A DNA stretch of 17,929 bases from an uncultured Collinsella sp. (GCA_934650975.1 CAKUFW010000038.1:1-17929); one strand, 5' to 3'. Counted from the stretch's first letter, positions 9,283-16,758 are shown. Notes: generated by a model from the letters alone, not told the origin. Translations and numbers: made by a program.

Positions 9283-11173
9283 GACATCCGCTCAAGCCCG
9301 TCCGGCCAATCTGGGGCAGACGCTCCGCCGCCTGCTCTGCTATATGGGTCACGCCAAGTTCTCGCTGCTCGCGGTGGGCGTGCTCGCCTCCATCGCCGCC
9401 ATCGCGAGCCTTGCCGGCACCTATATGGTGCGCCCCATCGTCAACGGCCTGTCTACGGGCGGGGAGGAGCTGCTCACCAAGCAGGTTCTCTTTACGGCCG
9501 CTATCTACGCCGCGGGCGTGCTCTCGGCCCTGGGCTATTCGCAAATCATGGTGCGCGCAGCCCAGCGTGTTGTGTCCGACATCCGCCGCGACTTGTTCGC
9601 GCACATCCAGACGCTGCCGCTCAGCTATTTCGACAGCACGCGCTCGGGCGACATCATGAGCTTCTTCACCAACGACGTCGACACCGTCTCCGAGGCGCTC
9701 AACAATAGCTTTGCCAACGTGATTCAGGCGACCATTCAGGTGATCGGCACCACGGCCATGCTCATCATCCTTAACTGGCAACTCACGATTATCACGCTTG
9801 TGTGCGACGCGGCCATTGTGCTGTACGCGCGCTACTCGGGTATTCGCTCCAAGCGCTTCTTTGCCGCCCAGCAGGCATCGCTCGGCGACTTGGACGGATA
9901 TGTCGAGGAGATGGTCTCGGGCCAAAAGGTCATCAAGGTCTTTAACCACGAGCAGGCTAACGTTGCCGGTTTTGACGCGCGCAACCAGGAGCTGCGCCGC
10001 ACCGGTGGCGCCGCGCAGGCCTACGCCAACTCGATGGTGCCCATGACCGTGGTGATCGGATATGCCAACTACGCGATCGTTGCGGTGGCGGGCGGCATGC
10101 TCTGCATCAACGGCCTGGCCGACGTGGGCGCGCTTGCGAGCTACCTGGTCTTTGTACGTCAGGCGGCCATGCCCATCAACCAGTTCACGCAGCTGGGCAA
10201 CTTCTTGCTCAACGCGCTGGCCGGTGCCGAGCGCCTGTTTGCCGCAATGGACCTTGAGCCCGAGGCGGACGAGGGCTGCGTGGAGCTGGTACAGACGGGA
10301 GAGTCCGCATGGGCGTGGAAGATTCCCGAGGGCCGTGGCGTGGGCGCGTACGGGCATCTGCACGACGTGGCCTCGGTCGACGATGCGGGTCGAGCGGTGG
10401 CGGCCGACGGCACCGAGCTTGTCACCGGGTTGGTGCCGCTTGCCGGCGATGTGCGCTTCCATGCCGTGGACTTTTCCTACGTGCCGGGCACGCGCGTACT
10501 CACGGACCTCAACCTGTTTGCCAAGCCGGGACAGAAGATCGCTTTCGTGGGCTCGACGGGCGCCGGAAAGACGACCATCACCAACCTCATCAACCGCTTC
10601 TACGAGGTCGATGACGGCGAGATCACGTACGACGGCATCGACGTCAAGCACATCGCCAAGGCCAGCCTGCGCGGGTCGCTCGGCATTGTGCTGCAGGATA
10701 CGCACCTGTTTAGCGGCACCATTGCGCAGAACATCCGCTTTGGCAAGCTCGATGCGACCGACGAGGAAGTGCGCGCCGCAGCCGAGGCCGCCTGCGCCGA
10801 CTCGTTTATCCGCCGCTTGCCGCAGGGTTATGACACCCCGGTCACTGCCGACGGTGCCAATCTGTCGCAGGGCCAGCGCCAGCTGCTCGCCATCGCGCGC
10901 GTGGCCGTGGCCGACCCGCCGGTGCTCATCCTGGACGAGGCAACAAGTTCCATCGACACACGCACCGAAAAGCTCATCGAGCGCGGCATGGACCGCATCA
11001 TGCGCGGGCGCACCACATTTATGATCGCGCACCGCCTGTCCACCGTTCGCGACGCCGACGCAATCATGGTTCTCGAACACGGCCGCATCATCGAACGCGG
11101 CACCCACGAGGAGCTCCTGGCCCAGCACGGCGAGTACTGGCAGCTAGCACATGGCTTGAAAGAGCTGGATTAA
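9275..11173 (+). CDS. ABC exporter, catalytic subunit of the heterodimer
   Basis: Partner half-transporter of 632 residues. The ATG at 9275 has a strong AAGGAGGTGA upstream and overlaps the previous stop codon (ATGCCTAA), implying translational coupling; longer frames from 9068 lie wholly within the preceding gene. Membrane domain about 1-325, ATPase about 392-625, with Walker A GSTGAGKT (426-433), Q-loop Gln474, Walker B VLILDE with catalytic Glu555 and switch His586 (MIAHRLSTV). The signature is LSQGQ (530-534) rather than LSGGQ, so the weak signature faces the degenerate Walker site of the partner while the intact catalytic site uses the partner's VSGGQ, as in TM287/288. An insert of about 50 residues (338-388, containing AWAWKIPEG) separates membrane and ATPase domains. 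Probably a multidrug or lipid exporter; substrate not determined. Confidence 0.95.
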   Translation: MPKTSAQARPANLGQTLRRLLCYMGHAKFSLLAVGVLASIAAIASLAGTYMVRPIVNGLSTGGEELLTKQVLFTAAIYAAGVLSALGYSQIMVRAAQRVVSDIRRDLFAHIQTLPLSYFDSTRSGDIMSFFTNDVDTVSEALNNSFANVIQATIQVIGTTAMLIILNWQLTIITLVCDAAIVLYARYSGIRSKRFFAAQQASLGDLDGYVEEMVSGQKVIKVFNHEQANVAGFDARNQELRRTGGAAQAYANSMVPMTVVIGYANYAIVAVAGGMLCINGLADVGALASYLVFVRQAAMPINQFTQLGNFLLNALAGAERLFAAMDLEPEADEGCVELVQTGESAWAWKIPEGRGVGAYGHLHDVASVDDAGRAVAADGTELVTGLVPLAGDVRFHAVDFSYVPGTRVLTDLNLFAKPGQKIAFVGSTGAGKTTITNLINRFYEVDDGEITYDGIDVKHIAKASLRGSLGIVLQDTHLFSGTIAQNIRFGKLDATDEEVRAAAEAACADSFIRRLPQGYDTPVTADGANLSQGQRQLLAIARVAVADPPVLILDEATSSIDTRTEKLIERGMDRIMRGRTTFMIAHRLSTVRDADAIMVLEHGRIIERGTHEELLAQHGEYWQLAHGLKELD

Positions 11174-11221
11174 CCCGTTCGATTACGGTGTTTTGGCCCT
11201 CCATGCTCCTCACCCCGCCTC

Positions 11222-11288
11222 AAACCGTCCCAACATTCGACGTTTTTCTCGATTTTGAGAAAAAGCATCGAATGTTGGGACGGTTTTT
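11222..11288 (+). repeat. Family B long hairpin, copy B1; likely terminator of the ABC operon
   Basis: Perfect 19-bp arms AAACCGTCCCAACATTCGA (11222-11240) and its reverse complement (11268-11286) continue, after a small CG/GCA bulge, into an 8-bp inner stem TTTTTCTC/GAGAAAAA (11243-11250, 11257-11264) with loop GATTTT. The outer arm runs into five T (11284-11288). It lies 48 bases after the second ABC stop, so it can serve as terminator, and it is also a member of a repeat family (12462, 16643, 17725). The remainder of 11174-11386 shows nothing else clear. Confidence 0.85.
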
Positions 11289-11386
11289 CTGCCACTCGAT
11301 CGGGTGGAATCGCCAACTTGCATGCGAAGGTGTGCGAATCCGCGAGCAGGGGAATAAGGTTGGTTATCCGACCCATTGGAGGGCTC

Positions 11387-12424
11387 ATGGACCTGCCGAT
11401 CGTCCTGTCCCATAAGACTGCCTGGCTGTACCACAACGTGGCGCGCCCGTCCGAGCCGCTTTCGCGAGCAAGCAGTCTATACGATGAGGACTCGATTGCC
11501 AACGAGGCGGAGTCGACCGCGGATTTGCCCAAACTGGGGTTAGATGCCAAGGGGCTGAGAATATCTGCGGCGGTCGAGATTGTTGCCGACTATCTGGCCT
11601 CACTTGGCATCCCGCATGAGGAGCTCGATCGTATCGACACGCTGGTCAGCTTCGATTTTGAACGCTCTCGGCCGGCTGGCCTTCGACGCCACGTGTTTGG
11701 GGCGCCCATACCTTCGGATCATCTTATCGAGGTGACAGAGGGCCTCTTGGTGGTTGACGAGGCCATGTGTTTTGTCCAGGCGGGCTCGTGGATGAGTGAA
11801 CCCGAGCAGCTGGAATATGGGTATGAAATCTGCGCCCGATACCATTTGAATCATTTGTCGTCAGGCGGTTATATCGAGACGGGGCAGAGGTATACCGTTG
11901 CCGACTTGATCGCTTATTGCGATGAGAACCGATCTCGTCAGGGGGCTACACGTGCGGCTGCCGTGCTCAAACGCGTGCACGATGGTGCGCGGTCGCCCAT
12001 GGAGACGGCCACCGCGATCATGGTCGTCGCGAAGCGTTCCCAAGGCGGGCTAGGGTACACCAGGGTTGAGCTCAACCATCGGGTCGATGTTCCCAACAAG
12101 TTCAAATATCTCGCTAAAGCTGGGTATTTCGAGATCGATGTATATGCACCTGCGAGCGGCACGGGGATTGAATACAACGGCTCGGACCATCTCGATAAAC
12201 AGCGCAGTGCGTCTGACGCGGAGCGTATGACCGTGCTGAGCGCGCTGGGCTTTAGGATGATCGTCCTCACCGGGACCCAGTTTGCCCATCAGCTGCAATT
12301 GCACCGGGCGATGAATGCCATTGCGCTCGCTATGGGTCTCAAATGCGACCGAAGCGAGACGTTCCAGAAACGGCAGAATGACCTGCGGGAATTCGTGATT
12401 CGACACTGGGACGGCGGCCTTTAG
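11387..12424 (+). CDS. AbiEi-like/DUF559-type protein with a Vsr-like PD-(D/E)XK nuclease domain
   Basis: The ATG at 11387 follows GGAGGG (11378-11383); extending upstream would run into hairpin B1. The 345-residue protein starts with LPIVLSHKTAWLYHNV, like the LSH-(R/K)-(S/T)-A-W opening of AbiEi-linked DUF559 proteins, has a middle segment GLRRHVFGAPIPSDHLIEV that fits the same families, and a C-terminal stretch (about 246-300) with Asp251 (FEIDVY), Glu262 (GIEYNGSDH), His268 and ALGFRMIVLT, the layout of Vsr/DUF559 nuclease folds. The usual catalytic Lys after the Glu is replaced (E-Y-N), as in many DUF559 members, so activity is uncertain. It stands alone, with no toxin or methylase partner, between hairpins B1 and B2. 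It uses AGA/AGG Arg codons and more AT-rich codons than its neighbours, suggesting separate ancestry. Function is not known. Confidence 0.75.
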   Translation: MDLPIVLSHKTAWLYHNVARPSEPLSRASSLYDEDSIANEAESTADLPKLGLDAKGLRISAAVEIVADYLASLGIPHEELDRIDTLVSFDFERSRPAGLRRHVFGAPIPSDHLIEVTEGLLVVDEAMCFVQAGSWMSEPEQLEYGYEICARYHLNHLSSGGYIETGQRYTVADLIAYCDENRSRQGATRAAAVLKRVHDGARSPMETATAIMVVAKRSQGGLGYTRVELNHRVDVPNKFKYLAKAGYFEIDVYAPASGTGIEYNGSDHLDKQRSASDAERMTVLSALGFRMIVLTGTQFAHQLQLHRAMNAIALAMGLKCDRSETFQKRQNDLREFVIRHWDGGL

Positions 12425-12461
12425 GGGCGGCTAACTCGTCTTTCGAGCCCTGCGGACACCT

Positions 12462-12526
12462 AAACTGTCCCAACATTCGACGTTTTTTGCCAATATCGGG
12501 AAAAGCATCGAATGTTGGGACGGTTT
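12462..12526 (+). repeat. Family B long hairpin, copy B2
   Basis: Arms AAACTGTCCCAACATTCGA (12462-12480) and TCGAATGTTGGGACGGTTT (12508-12526) pair over 19 positions with one G-U wobble; the inner part (TTTTTTGCC / GGGAAAA) pairs partly. Same orientation as B1, with 1240 bases between equivalent positions. It lies 38 bases after the nuclease-like gene; no T-run follows, so it is a weaker terminator than B1. Confidence 0.85.
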
Positions 12527-12589
12527 GAATGCTGAGGATGGGCTCGGGAAGCCTTTCTTGCTTGAATGGCCTGTCCTGTCGTACGCGTG

Positions 12590-12617
12590 TCGACCTAGTT
12601 CCTGTGTGCGGTACTAT
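12590..12617 (+). promoter_or_regulatory. Possible promoter of the moaA operon
   Basis: TCGACC (12590-12595) and TACTAT (12612-12617) with 16 bases between, about 40 bases before the moaA start. TATATT (12615-12620) is an alternative -10. Match to consensus is moderate. Confidence 0.4.
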
Positions 12618-12657
12618 ATTCCCTGAAGAATAATGGCCTGCACGAGGGGAGGGTTGC

Positions 12658-13713
12658 GTGGACGAGCGCACGCAACATGACGGTTTTGGCCGCGATATCA
12701 ACTACCTGCGCATTGCCATAACCGACAAGTGCAATTTCCGCTGCATCTACTGCATGCCTGCCGACGGCGTGGTGCCCCGCGCGCACGACGAGCTGCTCAG
12801 TGCCGAGGAAATCGCCCGCTTTGTGCGCCTGGTGGCGGGGGAGGGCATTCGCCGCGTGCGCCTGACGGGTGGCGAGCCGCTGGTCAGCCGCCGTATCATC
12901 CCACTCATTCGTGACATCCGCGCGATTCCGCAGATCGAGGACATCTCGCTTACCACCAATGGCGCTTTGCTGCCCAAGCTGGCACCACAGCTCAAAGATG
13001 CCGGCCTTAACCGCGTCAACATCTCGCTCGACACGCTCAACCCTACGCTCTTTGGAAAGATCACGCGTCTGGGTCGACTCGAGCAGACCATGGCCGGCAT
13101 CGATGCGGCGCTTGCTTGGGGATTCGAGCCGGTTAAGGTCAACTGTGTGGTGGTCCGCCGGCTCAACCAGGACGCGGCGGCTCTCGCGCGGCTGACCGTC
13201 GGCCGCCCCATTCACCTGCGCTTTATCGAATACATGCCCATCGGCGACGAGCACACGAGCTCGCATTGCGCTGTGGACCCGCATGCGCCCACGCTCAATC
13301 CCGAGCTGTGGGACGCGGGCGACACCGTACCGAGCGACGAGCTGCGGGCACGCATCAATGTCGGCGCCGCTGCGGCTGGCCTGGGCGAGCTTGAGCCGCT
13401 CGACATCAACGACGCTCCTGCCGGTGCCGGTCCCGCGCGCTACTGGCGCTTTCCGGGCGCGGCGGGCACGGTCGGTTTTATCAGCGCCATGTCCAACCAT
13501 TTTTGCGCGAGCTGCAACCGTCTGCGCCTGACGGCTGACGGCAGCGTGCGTCCCTGCCTGTTCAGCGATGCCGAGTATTCGGTGCGCGAGGCGCTACGCC
13601 GTGGTGATGATATGCAGGTACTTTCGATTTGGCGCGATGCCGTGGCCCACAAACCGCAGGAACACGCGATAATTGAGGGCACGCAACGATTTATGTCCCA
13701 AATCGGAGGATGA
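12658..13713 (+). CDS. moaA: GTP 3',8-cyclase MoaA (radical SAM), molybdenum cofactor synthesis
   Basis: Converts GTP to 3',8-cyclo-GTP in the first step of molybdenum cofactor synthesis. Begins at a GTG (12658) with GAGGGGAGGG (12643-12652) upstream. The 351-residue protein has the radical SAM cluster motif CNFRCIYC (Cys25, Cys29, Cys32), the SAM-binding GGEP (71-74), a second cluster motif near the C-terminus (Cys283, Cys286, Cys300 in CASCNRLRLTADGSVRPC), and ends in the conserved Gly-Gly that acts in catalysis. Length is slightly above the usual 320-340 residues; the extra is around 255-285 (SSHCAVDPHAPTLNPELWDA region and following). It precedes a moaC-mobB fusion by 4 bases, whose ribosome binding site overlaps the moaA stop, so the two are translated together. 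Confidence 0.97.
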   Translation: MDERTQHDGFGRDINYLRIAITDKCNFRCIYCMPADGVVPRAHDELLSAEEIARFVRLVAGEGIRRVRLTGGEPLVSRRIIPLIRDIRAIPQIEDISLTTNGALLPKLAPQLKDAGLNRVNISLDTLNPTLFGKITRLGRLEQTMAGIDAALAWGFEPVKVNCVVVRRLNQDAAALARLTVGRPIHLRFIEYMPIGDEHTSSHCAVDPHAPTLNPELWDAGDTVPSDELRARINVGAAAAGLGELEPLDINDAPAGAGPARYWRFPGAAGTVGFISAMSNHFCASCNRLRLTADGSVRPCLFSDAEYSVREALRRGDDMQVLSIWRDAVAHKPQEHAIIEGTQRFMSQIGG

Positions 13714-13717
13714 TCAT

Positions 13718-15022
13718 ATGGCCAAGAGCAGGTACGCCGATGCCACCAAGGCCGCTCGCAGGGCCGCGATGTCTGCCAACAAAGCCACGTCTGCCAGCAA
13801 AGACGCCGCGACCGCGGCCGTGCAGCCGCCCGCGAGCGACAACGCCGCCGTGTCCGCCCGCGACGCGCGTCGCGACGAGCTGACGCACGTGGACGCCAAG
13901 GGCGAGGTGCGCATGGTCGACGTATCCGACAAGGCCGAGACGCACCGCATCGCCATCGCCGAGGGCACCATCCTCATGCATCCCGAGACACAGGCCATGG
14001 TACTGCAGGACCGCGCCAAGAAGGGCGATGTGCTCGCCTGTGCGCGCGTGGCGGGCATCATGGCCATCAAGCGTACGAGCGACATCATCCCCATGTGCCA
14101 TCCGCTGCTCATCACCAAGAGCAAGTGCGATATCGAGCCTATCGCTCCGGCGGGAACGTCTGCCGAGGACGTGCCCGAGGGTTGGGCACCGGCGCGTGCG
14201 GACGGACAGGTCGGCTTTCACGTGCTGGTCACGGCCGGCGTGACGGGCAAAACGGGCATTGAGATGGAGGCGCTAACCGGCGCGAGCGCCGCGTGCCTGA
14301 CCATCTACGACATGTGCAAGGCAGTTGACCGCGGCATGGAGATTGTCGACGTGCGCCTGCTGCACAAGGAGGGTGGCCGCTCGGGCGTGTGGGATCGCGC
14401 GGAGCGTCAAGCTGTTGCTGCCGAGGCCGCTGCTGCTGATGGCACCGTGCCTGCGAGCGCGCCCGTCGCAGTTCCCGCACCCGCAGCTCCCACCCCGGCC
14501 GTCCCCGCCATCGCGTTTATCGGTTACCAGAACTCGGGCAAGACCACGCTTGTCGAGAAGGTCATCGCCGAGCTTACCCGCCGTGGCCTGCGCGTGGGCT
14601 CGCTCAAGCATCACGGGCACCATGGCTTTGATATCGATGTGCCCGCCAAGGACACCTGGCGCCATCACCAGGCAGGCTCCAAGCACGTGGGCCTCATTTG
14701 CGCCACGCGCTGGGCGGAGTACGCCGACACGCGCGAGGAGGACGAGATGCCCGCGCGCGAGCTGCTATCGCGCTACAACGACGTCGATGTGGTGATCATC
14801 GAGGGCTATAAGACCGAGGGCTTCGACAATATCGTGGTTGCGCGCTCCGGTGTCGACCGCCTGCGCGGCAAGAGTTCGCTTGATCTGGTCGACGGCCGCA
14901 CGCTGGCCCTTGCCTGCAACGAGGCCCTGGCGCGCCAGGCCTTCGACGCCGGCTTTGCGACCCGAGCCATCAACATCAACGACGCCCGAGCCATCTGCGA
15001 CCTCATCCAAGACCACCTTTAG
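13718..15022 (+). CDS. moaC: MoaC-MobB fusion protein, molybdenum cofactor synthesis
   Basis: A single 434-residue frame joining two enzymes. The ATG at 13718 follows GGAGG (13705-13709). Residues 1-50 are an Ala/Lys-rich extension. Residues about 55-226 are MoaC, cyclic pyranopterin monophosphate synthase: CARVAGIMAIKRTSDIIPMC followed by HPLL, then GVTGKTGIEMEALTGASAA, YDMCKAVDRGM with Asp198 and Lys201 matching the catalytic pair of E. coli MoaC (Asp128, Lys131), and HKEGGRSGVW. An Ala/Pro linker (about 230-264) leads to MobB (265-434), the GTP-binding adapter for nucleotide attachment to the cofactor, with P-loop GYQNSGKT (269-276), GSLKHHGHHGFDID and DVVIIEGYKTEGF. Both halves keep their key residues. 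MoaC works right after MoaA; MobB acts at the end of the pathway, so the fusion links distant steps. There is no frameshift or stop at the junction. Confidence 0.95.
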   Translation: MAKSRYADATKAARRAAMSANKATSASKDAATAAVQPPASDNAAVSARDARRDELTHVDAKGEVRMVDVSDKAETHRIAIAEGTILMHPETQAMVLQDRAKKGDVLACARVAGIMAIKRTSDIIPMCHPLLITKSKCDIEPIAPAGTSAEDVPEGWAPARADGQVGFHVLVTAGVTGKTGIEMEALTGASAACLTIYDMCKAVDRGMEIVDVRLLHKEGGRSGVWDRAERQAVAAEAAAADGTVPASAPVAVPAPAAPTPAVPAIAFIGYQNSGKTTLVEKVIAELTRRGLRVGSLKHHGHHGFDIDVPAKDTWRHHQAGSKHVGLICATRWAEYADTREEDEMPARELLSRYNDVDVVIIEGYKTEGFDNIVVARSGVDRLRGKSSLDLVDGRTLALACNEALARQAFDAGFATRAININDARAICDLIQDHL

Positions 15023-15038
15023 GCTTGACGCCGCGCCG

Positions 15039-15121
15039 GCCCCAGGCACCCCATCTCGCCCCTCAAGCCGTCGCTCGCGTACCAAAGTACGCGTCGCTCC
15101 TCTTTCGGGGCGACCTGGGGC
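15039..15121. repeat. Nested interrupted palindrome downstream of moaC-mobB
   Basis: Three coaxial stems: GCCCCAGG/CCTGGGGC (15039-15046, 15114-15121), TCGCCCC/GGGGCGA (15056-15062, 15107-15113), and CGCGTAC/GTACGCG (15076-15082, 15087-15093) with loop CAAA. It lies 16 bases after the stop codon. No T-run follows at once. It may be a transcript 3' structure or a dispersed palindromic element. Confidence 0.65.
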
Positions 15122-15158
15122 ACTTGGAACCGGCTCGCTGCGTTGCCATATCATTGGG

Positions 15159-15190
15159 CCACCACAGGCAGGCACCTTTGTGGTGGTTTT
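15159..15190 (+). terminator. Family A repeat, shortened copy A2, terminator-like
   Basis: CCACCAC (15159-15165) pairs with GTGGTGG (15180-15186); compared with A1, about five bases of the left arm and loop are lost, but AGGCACCTTTGTGGTGG is intact. TTTT follows. Probably ends the moa transcript. Confidence 0.65.
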
Positions 15191-15193
15191 GCT

Positions 15194-15230
15194 TTGGTAG
15201 ATGTTTGGGACATGCCTTAAAATCTACCAA
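15194..15230. repeat. Hairpin TTGGTAGAT/ATCTACCAA
   Basis: Nine-bp perfect arms at 15194-15202 and 15222-15230 with a 19-base loop, directly after A2. Role unknown; it is one of four palindromes in the gene-free stretch 15023-15357. Confidence 0.55.
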
Positions 15231-15280
15231 GTAGTTCATCCGGGCGAAGACGGAGAGAAGAGGCCCGATGCATCCTTAAC

Positions 15281-15346
15281 GTTGCATACGGAAAGATTGA
15301 GTTGATGGTCGGCGGTCAATGCCCGCGGCCCGTATTCGTATGCAAC
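15281..15346 (+). promoter_or_regulatory. Structured leader of the MFS gene
   Basis: Ten-bp arms GTTGCATACG (15281-15290) and CGTATGCAAC (15337-15346) enclose an inner GC-rich stem (about 15307-15330, GGTCGG... with CGCGGCC, imperfect). The right arm abuts the ribosome binding site AAGGAG (15347-15352). Such a fold could control translation or end as a leader RNA. It does not match a riboswitch class I recognise. Confidence 0.45.
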
Positions 15347-15357
15347 AAGGAGCGCCC

Positions 15358-16638
15358 ATGTCCCCATCTCTAACCTCAAAATCCCAATCTTCGTTGTCTG
15401 CTCAGGCTAAGCGCCTGGTGGCAATGCGGTTTCTCATCTACACCGGCTTCCAGACCAGCTACTTTATCGGCGTCATCGGAACGCTCACCTATGCGGACGG
15501 CGCTTCGGTCGTCGCGACGTCGCTGGCCGTCCTGTTTATGAACGTCTTCGTAATCCTGGGGTCCTTTGCGGGCGGTGCGGCGCTCGACGCCTGGGGTCCG
15601 CGCCGCCATTTTCTGCTGAGCATCGTCGGCACGCTGGCAACGGGTGCGGCAATCATCGCCTTTGGCAGCGCGACCGGAACGGTCCTTGCCGGCGCGGTAC
15701 TCTTGGGCTTTGTGATGGGGTTTGCCCAGCCCATTGCCACGTCCTATCCAGCGTACCTCACCGACGATCCCGTCGCGCTCAAAGACATCAACTCCGCCAT
15801 CACCATGTTCTCCAACGTGAGCATTATCGTCGGCCCCACGCTGGGCGGCTTTGTCGCGGCGGCTTCATCGTCGCGTGCGGTGTTTGTGCTTATGATGCTC
15901 TTTACCGTGTTGGCACTCATTGCCGGCTGGGGCTTTAAGCCGCAGGCGGGTCGTGTCGCTGGACGGGAGAACGCTGATTCGGTGGAGGAAGGGGAGCGCG
16001 CGGGCCAAAGCTCCGACCCCAGCACGTCTGCCCGCGCCACCTTCGCGACCAGCATCAAGACGGTCTTCACCAACAGCGTCCTCGCCCTGCTCTTCTGCAT
16101 CATCTTCCTCTCGAACTTTGGCTACGGAGCCTTCGATCCGCTGGAGTCGTTCCTCTATCGCGACGTCCTGCACGTCGGCGTCGAATGGATGGGCTGGCTC
16201 TCGTCGGCCTGCGGCGTGGGCGCAGTGCTGGGCGCCGTGGTCGCGCTCCGCATGCCGTCACGCCTCGTCAGCCTTAAAACGCTGCTCGTGGCGCTTATGT
16301 CCGTAGGCCTGGGAAGCCAGCTTTACGTAGGCACGCCGTACGTGGGCGTGGCCCTCATCGGTCAGATCGCCCTTGGCGTTGCCTGGGGTGTCGTCAATCC
16401 GCTCCACAACACCATCGTGCAAACGACGGCGCCGCTCGAGCAGCTCGGCCGCGTTAACTCGGTCATGGGCTTTGGCAACATGTTCGCCGGCGTGGCCCCG
16501 CTGGCGATTGCTCCGTGGCTGGCAGCAACATTTGGCGTGCAGCAGACACTCGTAGGCGCTGGCCTGGTCGTAACGGCGGTCCCCGCGGCACTGCTGCTGT
16601 TTGGACGCAAGTATTTTGATCGTGCTGCAGAACGGTAA
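15358..16638 (+). CDS. Major facilitator superfamily transporter
   Basis: The ATG at 15358 has AAGGAG (15347-15352) five bases upstream; an in-frame ATG at 15319 lies inside the leader fold and would overlap it. The 426-residue protein has a polar start, then about twelve membrane segments in two sets of six, with the central cytoplasmic loop at about 200-238 (acidic and Ser/Gly-rich, ESVEEGERAGQSSDPS-like). After segment 2 it carries GAALDAWGPRRHFL, the MFS motif A region (G-x3-D-x2-G-R-R type, here GPRR), and later LESFLYRDVL and LGAVVALRMPSR. The form resembles the EntS/MFS_3 exporter group, but substrate and direction cannot be read from sequence. It sits alone between palindromic regions with no obvious partner gene. 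Confidence 0.88.
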   Translation: MSPSLTSKSQSSLSAQAKRLVAMRFLIYTGFQTSYFIGVIGTLTYADGASVVATSLAVLFMNVFVILGSFAGGAALDAWGPRRHFLLSIVGTLATGAAIIAFGSATGTVLAGAVLLGFVMGFAQPIATSYPAYLTDDPVALKDINSAITMFSNVSIIVGPTLGGFVAAASSSRAVFVLMMLFTVLALIAGWGFKPQAGRVAGRENADSVEEGERAGQSSDPSTSARATFATSIKTVFTNSVLALLFCIIFLSNFGYGAFDPLESFLYRDVLHVGVEWMGWLSSACGVGAVLGAVVALRMPSRLVSLKTLLVALMSVGLGSQLYVGTPYVGVALIGQIALGVAWGVVNPLHNTIVQTTAPLEQLGRVNSVMGFGNMFAGVAPLAIAPWLAATFGVQQTLVGAGLVVTAVPAALLLFGRKYFDRAAER

Positions 16639-16642
16639 GAAA

Positions 16643-16698
16643 CCACAACATTCGATGAAAATCGCGATTTTGCCGAAAAACGCCGAATGTTGTGATGG
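16643..16698 (-). repeat. Family B hairpin, copy B3 (variant)
   Basis: Arms CCACAACATTCG (16643-16654) and CGAATGTTGTGATGG (16684-16698) pair over about 12 bases. The loop holds the 14-bp palindrome AAAATCGCGATTTT (16658-16671) and GCCGAAAAACG. The inner asymmetric bases are in the opposite sense to B1 and B2. It begins 5 bases after the MFS stop and may be its terminator, though no good T-run follows. Confidence 0.75.
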
Positions 16699-16725
16699 AT
16701 TGTGCTGAGACCCGAGCACCACAAG

Positions 16726-16758
16726 CCACCACAAAGGGGACAGGCACCTTTGTAGCGG
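16726..16758 (+). repeat. Family A repeat, copy A3
   Basis: CCACCACAAAGG (16726-16737), GGACAGGCA, then CCTTTGTAGCGG (16747-16758). The right arm differs from A1 at two bases, weakening the stem, and no T-run follows, so terminator function is doubtful here. Confidence 0.75.

Noticed and set aside
9038..11128. Long minus-strand open frame opposite the second ABC gene (696 codons)
   Set aside because: Mirror frame of a gene with clear Walker motifs; no conserved domain or ribosome site.
11255..11386. Upstream extension of the nuclease-like gene to a TTG at 11255
   Set aside because: It would start inside hairpin B1 and translate repeat sequence; the ATG at 11387 has a good ribosome site and starts the recognisable domain.
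12658..12720. Molybdenum cofactor riboswitch ahead of moaA
   Set aside because: The gap before moaA holds hairpin B2 and a promoter-like stretch only; the distance from the -10 to the start codon is too short for that riboswitch.
15281..15346. ZTP, TPP or guanidine riboswitch ahead of the MFS gene
   Set aside because: The conserved core bases I know for these classes are not present; only a generic stem is visible.
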